Part shown: piece after piece, positions 59,542 to 64,000 of the stretch
Layout: every line of letters starts with the position of its first letter
Numbering within the stretch: the first letter of the stretch is position 1
Assembly: GCA_934433485.1 (NCBI GenBank)
Contig: CAKRZR010000003.1
Span: forward strand, 62,001-126,000
Reading direction: 5' to 3'
DNA from: an uncultured Eubacteriales bacterium
GTDB lineage: Bacteria; Bacillota; Clostridia; Oscillospirales; CAG-272
DNA: 64,000 nt
The notes under the pieces: model-generated
What the model was told of the DNA's origin: nothing
What the model saw: the letters and a program-made list of their open reading frames with translations, nothing else
Databases searched by the model: none
Translations under genes and position numbers: made by a program

Positions 59542-60726
59542 TCAATGATGGAACAGGCGCATGCCCGTGAAGCACATCGCAATGCCGTATTTGTTGCAGG
59601 TTTCGATGACCTGATCGTCACGGACACTGCCGCCCGGCTCCGCGATATAGGAAACGCCGCTGCGGCGCGCACGTTCGATGTTGTCGCCGAACGGGAAGAA
59701 CGCGTCGGAGGCAAGGGATACGCCCGTGATCCCGGCGAGATACGCATGCTTTTCCTCGCTGGTCAATTCGTCCGGACGGGTCGTGAAGTACTGCTGCCAT
59801 ACGTCCGCGCCCAGCACGTCCTCGCTCTGGTCGGAGATGTATACGTCGATCACATTGTCGCGGTCCGGTCTGCCGAGCGTGGGAAGGAACGGAAGCGCCA
59901 GAACCTTCGGATGCCGGCGCAGGTGCCAGATGTCCGCCTTGTTGCCCGCCAGTCTCGTGCAGTGGATGCGCGACTGCTGCCCGGCGCCCACACCGATCGC
60001 CTGTCCGTCTACGGCGTAGCATACCGAGTTCGACTGCGTGTATTTCAGCGTGATCAGCGCCACGGTCAGATCCCGCTTGCCGGAATCCGGAATCACGTTC
60101 GCCGCCGTCACAATGTTGTCAAGCGATTCCGGCGTTACGCGATAGTCGTTTCTGCCCTGCTCAAACGTGATGCCGTAGACCTCCTTGGTCTCCACCGGAT
60201 CCGGAACGTACGCGGGATCGATCGCGACAATGTTGTAGTTGCCCTTTTTCTTCGATTTCAGGATCTCCAGCGCCTCCGGTTCGTATCCGGGCGCGATGAT
60301 CCCGTCCGAAACCTCGCGCTTGATCAGCTTTGCCGTCGTCACATCGCATACATCGGACAGCGCGATCCAGTCGCCGAACGAGGACATACGGTCCGTCCCT
60401 CTCGCACGCGCGTACGCACAGGCAAGCGGAGAATCATTCAGTCCCTCGATGTCGTCCACGAAGCACATCTTCTGCATCGCTTCGTCCAGCGGCAGTCCAA
60501 GTGCTGCGGAGGTCGGCGATACGTGCTTGAAGGACGTCGCACAGACCATTCCGGTCGCTTCCTTCAGCTCCTTGACCAGCTGCCAGCTGTTGAACGCGTC
60601 AAGGAAGTTGATGTAGCCCGGTCTGCCGTTCAGAATCTCGATGGGCAGGTCTGCGCCGTTTTTCATGTAGATGCGCGCGGGCTTCTGATTCGGGTTGCAG
60701 CCGTATTTCAGTGCAAATTCTTTCAT
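59542..60726 (-). CDS. AICAR transformylase (stand-alone)
   Basis: The 394-residue protein corresponds to the C-terminal half of PurH: LKYGCNPNQKPARIY, GYINFLDAFNSWQLVKELKE, ATSFKHVSPTSAALG (catalytic KH), then RARGTDRMSSFGDWIALSD and AGQQSRIHCTRLAGNK. It transfers a formyl group to AICAR to give FAICAR. The IMP cyclohydrolase half is missing and is encoded by the next gene upstream (60739-61470), of a different family. Confidence 0.95.
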   Translation of the reverse strand: MKEFALKYGCNPNQKPARIYMKNGADLPIEILNGRPGYINFLDAFNSWQLVKELKEATGMVCATSFKHVSPTSAALGLPLDEAMQKMCFVDDIEGLNDSPLACAYARARGTDRMSSFGDWIALSDVCDVTTAKLIKREVSDGIIAPGYEPEALEILKSKKKGNYNIVAIDPAYVPDPVETKEVYGITFEQGRNDYRVTPESLDNIVTAANVIPDSGKRDLTVALITLKYTQSNSVCYAVDGQAIGVGAGQQSRIHCTRLAGNKADIWHLRRHPKVLALPFLPTLGRPDRDNVIDVYISDQSEDVLGADVWQQYFTTRPDELTSEEKHAYLAGITGVSLASDAFFPFGDNIERARRSGVSYIAEPGGSVRDDQVIETCNKYGIAMCFTGMRLFHH

Positions 60727-60738
60727 GAGATCCTCTCC

Positions 60739-61470
60739 TTATTCCTCGTCCCTGACGTTTTTGTTGATCAGTCTTGTTTCGTATTCGCCGGTTGTGAGAT
60801 CGACGTAGCGCGTGTACAGCGAGATCTTGTTCGTCTCGTCGAGATTTTCCCAGATCGTGGCGGTAAACGCGTCGATGGTATCCGGGATGGCGATGCGCTC
60901 CGGTTCGCCCACAAACGTCGGGATCGGATTGCCGTCCGTTACGTAGGTGTGCAGGAAATGCCCGAGTCCCGCCTTTGCCGGATAGGCGAACAGCTCGCGC
61001 ACACAGTCGCTGCCGTCCTCGTCGATGGATTTACAGATGTGCAGCTGATAGCGCATATCGCCGTCGCCGAAATAGCAGATGCCGCTAATGCGGGGCGTGT
61101 AATTCGGCGCGTCCGGCTCAAACTCCCGCGTTTCCAATGCGGAGGCGAACGTGCCGCCCATGAGAATGTGCTTTTTCACCGTGTCCGTCTGGTCGCCGTT
61201 TGTCACAACGAGCAGCTTCCCAAGATCGCGCACCGGATAGTAGATGATGAGCGACGGATCCTCCACGCGGGACACGTCAAAGGGATACGTCCGCACGTCT
61301 CTGCCCTCTTCCAGAAATACCCGGTTCCGGCTGTTCGCGCTTCTGCCCATGATGAAATACGCCACGGCTCCGCATCTGCCGTCCGCCGTCTTGCCGAGCA
61401 TGATCCCGCGTCCCACATAGGGATTGCCGGAGAGCACGTCCGCTATTTCGTGAATCTTGTATACGTTCAT
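60739..61470 (-). CDS. IMP cyclohydrolase (PurO-like)
   Basis: The 243-residue protein resembles the archaeal-type IMP cyclohydrolase (PF07826): SGNPYVGRGIMLGKTADGRC, YFIMGRSANSRNRVF, and DPSLIIYYPVRDLGKLLVVTNGDQTD. It closes FAICAR to IMP. The start at 61470 is chosen because GAGGAG lies 7 nt upstream; ATG 61476 is too close to it. It sits 12 nt before the AICAR transformylase gene and directly after purN (purN stop at 61482), so the last two steps are neighbours. Confidence 0.9.
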   Translation of the reverse strand: MNVYKIHEIADVLSGNPYVGRGIMLGKTADGRCGAVAYFIMGRSANSRNRVFLEEGRDVRTYPFDVSRVEDPSLIIYYPVRDLGKLLVVTNGDQTDTVKKHILMGGTFASALETREFEPDAPNYTPRISGICYFGDGDMRYQLHICKSIDEDGSDCVRELFAYPAKAGLGHFLHTYVTDGNPIPTFVGEPERIAIPDTIDAFTATIWENLDETNKISLYTRYVDLTTGEYETRLINKNVRDEE

Positions 61471-61481
61471 TCCCATTCTCC

Positions 61482-62087
61482 TCACTTTCTCTCGCCGCAG
61501 ATCCGCTCCGCCACCATCTCACAGGCGCGCGGCAGGAGGATCCATTCCGCTTCTTCCATCACACGGCGCTGAAGCGCCTCGGGGGTATCGCCCTCGTGCA
61601 CGTCCACTGCCTTTTGCAAAAGGATCTGCCCGCCGTCCGGAATCGCGTTTACGTAATGCACCGTCGCGCCCGTCACCTTGACGCCGTATGCCAGCGCCGC
61701 CTCGTGTACGTGCAGTCCCCAGTATCCCTTGCCGCAGAACGACGGGATCAGCGCTGGATGTACATTGATGATCCGCCTGTCCCATCTGCCTGTGAAATCC
61801 GCCGACAGAATGCTCATAAAGCCCGCCAGCACGATCATCTCGATCTCATATGCCGCAAGCTGCCGCTCGATTTCCGCTTCAAACCGATCGCCCAGCTCCT
61901 TCCGATTTGCCACCACCGCGGGAACGCCGTGCTTCTTCGCCCGTTCCAGCGCGTATACGTCCGGCTTGGACGACAGCACCAGCGCGATCTCCCCGTGCGG
62001 CATCTCTCCTCTGTCCGACGCGTCGAGGATCGCCTGTAAATTCGTCCCGCCGCCGGAAACAAATACCGCTATCTTTACTTTTTCCAT
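61482..62087 (-). CDS. purN: Phosphoribosylglycinamide formyltransferase
   Basis: Converts GAR to FGAR with 10-formyl-THF. The 201-residue protein has FVSGGGTNLQAILDA, VLAGFMSILSADFTGRW, INVHPALIPSFCGKGYWG (with the catalytic Asn/His) and HYVNAIPDGGQILLQK with the catalytic Asp position. It starts 1 nt after the purM stop. Confidence 0.97.
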   Translation of the reverse strand: MEKVKIAVFVSGGGTNLQAILDASDRGEMPHGEIALVLSSKPDVYALERAKKHGVPAVVANRKELGDRFEAEIERQLAAYEIEMIVLAGFMSILSADFTGRWDRRIINVHPALIPSFCGKGYWGLHVHEAALAYGVKVTGATVHYVNAIPDGGQILLQKAVDVHEGDTPEALQRRVMEEAEWILLPRACEMVAERICGERK

Positions 62088-62088
62088 A

Positions 62089-63135
62089 TCACTCGATCAC
62101 CACGCCGTCGCCCTCGACGACCTCGCCGAGCACGTACGCGTCCTCGCCGTTTGCCCGGAGGATGGAGAGCGCCTTTTCCGCGTCCTCCTTTGCCGCCGTT
62201 ACGCACATGCCAACCCCCATGTTATATGTGTTGAACATGTCGCGCTCGTCGATGTTCCCGGCTTTCTGCAAAAGCGTGAAAATCGGCGGAATCCGGAGAC
62301 TTGCCCGGTCGATTTTCGCGCACAAACCAGCCGGCAGCGCACGCGGAATATTCTCGTAGAAGCCGCCGCCCGTGATGTGAGAAATGCCGTGTACCTGCAC
62401 CTCGTCGAGCAGTGCCAGAATCGGCTTTACGTAAATGCGCGTGGGCGTGAGCAGGACCTCGCCGAGGCTCTTACCGCCCAGCTCCGCGATCGGCAGGGTC
62501 AGATCCTCGTTTGTCACGTCAAATACGCGGCGCACAAGGGAGAAGCCGTTGGAGTGCAGTCCGCTCGACGGCAGGGCGATGAGCACATCCCCAGACCTCG
62601 TCCGGTTTTTGTCGATGATCCGGCTCCGATCCGCGATCCCCACCGCAAATCCGGCGAGATCGTACTCGTTCGGGTCCATCAATCCGGGATGCTCCGCCGT
62701 TTCTCCACCGACTAAGGCGCATTCCGACTGTACACAGCCCTCCGCCACACCGGACACGATCGCGGCGATCTTCTCCGGAACGTTTTTGCCGCACGCGATG
62801 TAATCAAGGAAGAACACCGGCCGCGCGCCGCAGCAGATGATGTCGTTCACGCACATTGCCACGCAGTCGATGCCCACCGTGTCGTGCTTATCCGTCAGAA
62901 ACGCGAGCTGAACCTTGGTACCCACGCCGTCTGTGCCGGATACGAGGATCGGGTCGGTGATCCCGTATTTCTTCATGACCGCGCCCACATCGAACATGCC
63001 GCCAAAGCCGCCGATTCCGTCGCATACGCCGGTCACAACGGTACGGGCAATGTGCGCCTTCATCAATTCCACGGCGGTGTATCCGGCGGTGATGTCCACA
63101 CCCGCGTTCTTGTATGCTTCGCTGTAGCTTTTCAT
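62089..63135 (-). CDS. purM: Phosphoribosylaminoimidazole synthetase (AIR synthase)
   Basis: Closes FGAM to AIR with ATP. The 348-residue protein has the family sections GGFGGMFDVG, LVSGTDGVGTKVQLAFL, GIDCVAMCVNDIICCGARPVFF, GGETAEHPGLM, and GITHITGGGFYEN-like GISHITGGGFYENIPR. Between purF and purN in the usual order. Confidence 0.97.
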   Translation of the reverse strand: MKSYSEAYKNAGVDITAGYTAVELMKAHIARTVVTGVCDGIGGFGGMFDVGAVMKKYGITDPILVSGTDGVGTKVQLAFLTDKHDTVGIDCVAMCVNDIICCGARPVFFLDYIACGKNVPEKIAAIVSGVAEGCVQSECALVGGETAEHPGLMDPNEYDLAGFAVGIADRSRIIDKNRTRSGDVLIALPSSGLHSNGFSLVRRVFDVTNEDLTLPIAELGGKSLGEVLLTPTRIYVKPILALLDEVQVHGISHITGGGFYENIPRALPAGLCAKIDRASLRIPPIFTLLQKAGNIDERDMFNTYNMGVGMCVTAAKEDAEKALSILRANGEDAYVLGEVVEGDGVVIE

Positions 63136-63147
63136 TCTATCTATACC

Positions 63148-64000
63148 TCAATCCTCGTTATCGTTGTTGTTTTCCTGTACGCGCTTGGTCCACTGTGGTT
63201 TGGATTCGGAGATCTTCGTGTCGTACCGGCTGCGGATGATCTCGTCGGGATGCTCCGTCGGATGCTCTCCGGTAAAGCACGCGCAGCAGAAGCCGTTCTC
63301 CGGGTTGTCCGTCAGGCGCACCACGTCGGCAAGCGGCAGGTAGCCGAGCGAATCCACGTTCAGGATCCGCGCAATCTCGTCGTTCGTGTGCCGGTTGGCA
63401 ATGAGAATATCGCGGGAAGAGATGTCCGTGCCATAGTAGCAGATGTCGACAAACGGCGGCGCGGAGGAACGCATATGCACCTCAAGCGCACCTGCCTGAC
63501 GGAGCAGTCCGACGATGCGCTGACAGGTCGTGCCGCGGACAATGGAGTCGTCCACCATGACCACGCGCTTGCCCTTGACGACGGAGGAGATCGGGTTCAA
63601 TTTGATCCGCACGAGATTCTCTCTCGCCGACTGACCGGGCGCGATGAAGGTTCTGCCGATATACTTGTTCTTGATAAAGCCGACCTCGTAGGGGATGCCG
63701 GACTGCTTCGCGTACCCGATCGCCGCGTCCAGACCGGAATCCGGCACACCGATGACGACATCCGCCTCGACGGGATACGCCTTTGCGAGATACATGCCCG
63801 CGCGCAGTCTCGCCTCATGGACGGAGCAGCCCTCGATGACGGAATCGGGACGGGCGAAATAGATGTGCTCGAATACGCAGAGCCGGTGCGGCTTTTCCCC
63901 GCAATGGTCGCGGATGGAGCGCATGCCGTTTTTGTCGAAAATGAGAATTTCACCGGGATCGATCTCGCGGATGAGCGTAGCTCCCACGGCGTCCAGCGCA
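63148..64000 (-). CDS. purF: Amidophosphoribosyltransferase, C-terminal part (truncated by window edge)
   Basis: Only the C-terminal ~283 residues are present; the gene continues past the right edge. It carries the phosphoribosyltransferase half: FEHIYFARPDSVIEG, VIGVPDSGLDAAIGYAKQSG, FIAPGQSARENLV, and the PRPP loop VVMVDDSIVRGTTC. NGFCCACFTGEHP holds Cys residues of the type seen in iron-sulfur forms. The enzyme makes phosphoribosylamine from PRPP and glutamine. First enzyme of the pathway and the leading gene of the visible operon. Confidence 0.96.
   Translation of the reverse strand, partial: ALDAVGATLIREIDPGEILIFDKNGMRSIRDHCGEKPHRLCVFEHIYFARPDSVIEGCSVHEARLRAGMYLAKAYPVEADVVIGVPDSGLDAAIGYAKQSGIPYEVGFIKNKYIGRTFIAPGQSARENLVRIKLNPISSVVKGKRVVMVDDSIVRGTTCQRIVGLLRQAGALEVHMRSSAPPFVDICYYGTDISSRDILIANRHTNDEIARILNVDSLGYLPLADVVRLTDNPENGFCCACFTGEHPTEHPDEIIRSRYDTKISESKPQWTKRVQENNNDNED

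Noticed and set aside
59545..61572. A 675-codon plus-strand frame across the AICAR transformylase and IMP cyclohydrolase genes
   Set aside because: It crosses two genuine genes on the other strand and has no start signal or recognisable domain.

Overview
The window (64 kb, GC-rich, nearly every base used) looks like a chromosomal stretch of an anaerobic, endospore-forming Clostridia (Bacillota), probably an uncultivated gut lineage. The evidence is the Bacillota gene order yicC-remA-gmk-rpoZ-priA-def-fmt-rsmB-rlmN-prpC-prkC-rsgA-thiN-spoVM, the sporulation genes spoIIR and spoVM, pyruvate:ferredoxin oxidoreductase, a T-box riboswitch, and sigma-A promoters with 17-18 nt spacers. I see no rRNA, prophage, insertion sequence or CRISPR array. 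The assignment below class level is inference.

Layout. 1-4.0 kb: the start of a secreted solute-binding lipoprotein (leftward), an AraC regulator, a DUF5685/DnaJ pair and a membrane protein. 4.1-18.6 kb: a long rightward housekeeping operon with its own promoter at 4102-4131 and a terminator at 18612-18645. It covers RNA turnover, nucleotide and translation functions, the PrpC/PrkC phosphosignalling pair, a ribosome GTPase, thiamine pyrophosphokinase and the 23-residue spore protein SpoVM. 18.65-21.2 kb: a strong promoter, a short leader ORF and two intrinsic terminators precede a 718-residue ABC-class ATPase, which looks like an attenuation system. 21.3-26.3 kb: a four-helix-like hypothetical protein, a second solute-binding lipoprotein, and a MarR regulator with a perfect palindrome at its promoter followed by an ABC exporter.

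26.4-32.9 kb: two tRNA neighbourhoods (Gly-Arg-His; Met-Glu-Glu and Leu-Gly) flank ybaK, a nucleoside phosphorylase, a PTS-IIC-like permease, spoIIR and a TIM-barrel isomerase. 33-38.5 kb: an unusual 1087-residue ECF sigma factor fusion (leftward) diverges from a T-box leader, probably tyrosine-specific, that controls an acyl-CoA ligase. 38.6-47.6 kb: a two-domain kinase, a divergent LCP-like wall protein, glyS, an aldose epimerase, ksgA, an acetyltransferase/beta-helix fusion and an AAA ATPase.

47.7-64 kb is leftward: pyruvate:ferredoxin oxidoreductase, an oxidoreductase plus third solute-binding lipoprotein operon, and the purine operon purF-purM-purN-IMP cyclohydrolase-AICAR transformylase-purD-purL. 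The last two IMP steps are encoded by separate genes, not by a PurH fusion.

The points most worth following up are the leader-peptide/tandem-terminator region before the ABC ATPase, the T-box on an acyl-CoA ligase, the sigma factor fusion, and the acetyltransferase/beta-helix fusion. All database-level assignments here are from reading motifs by eye.
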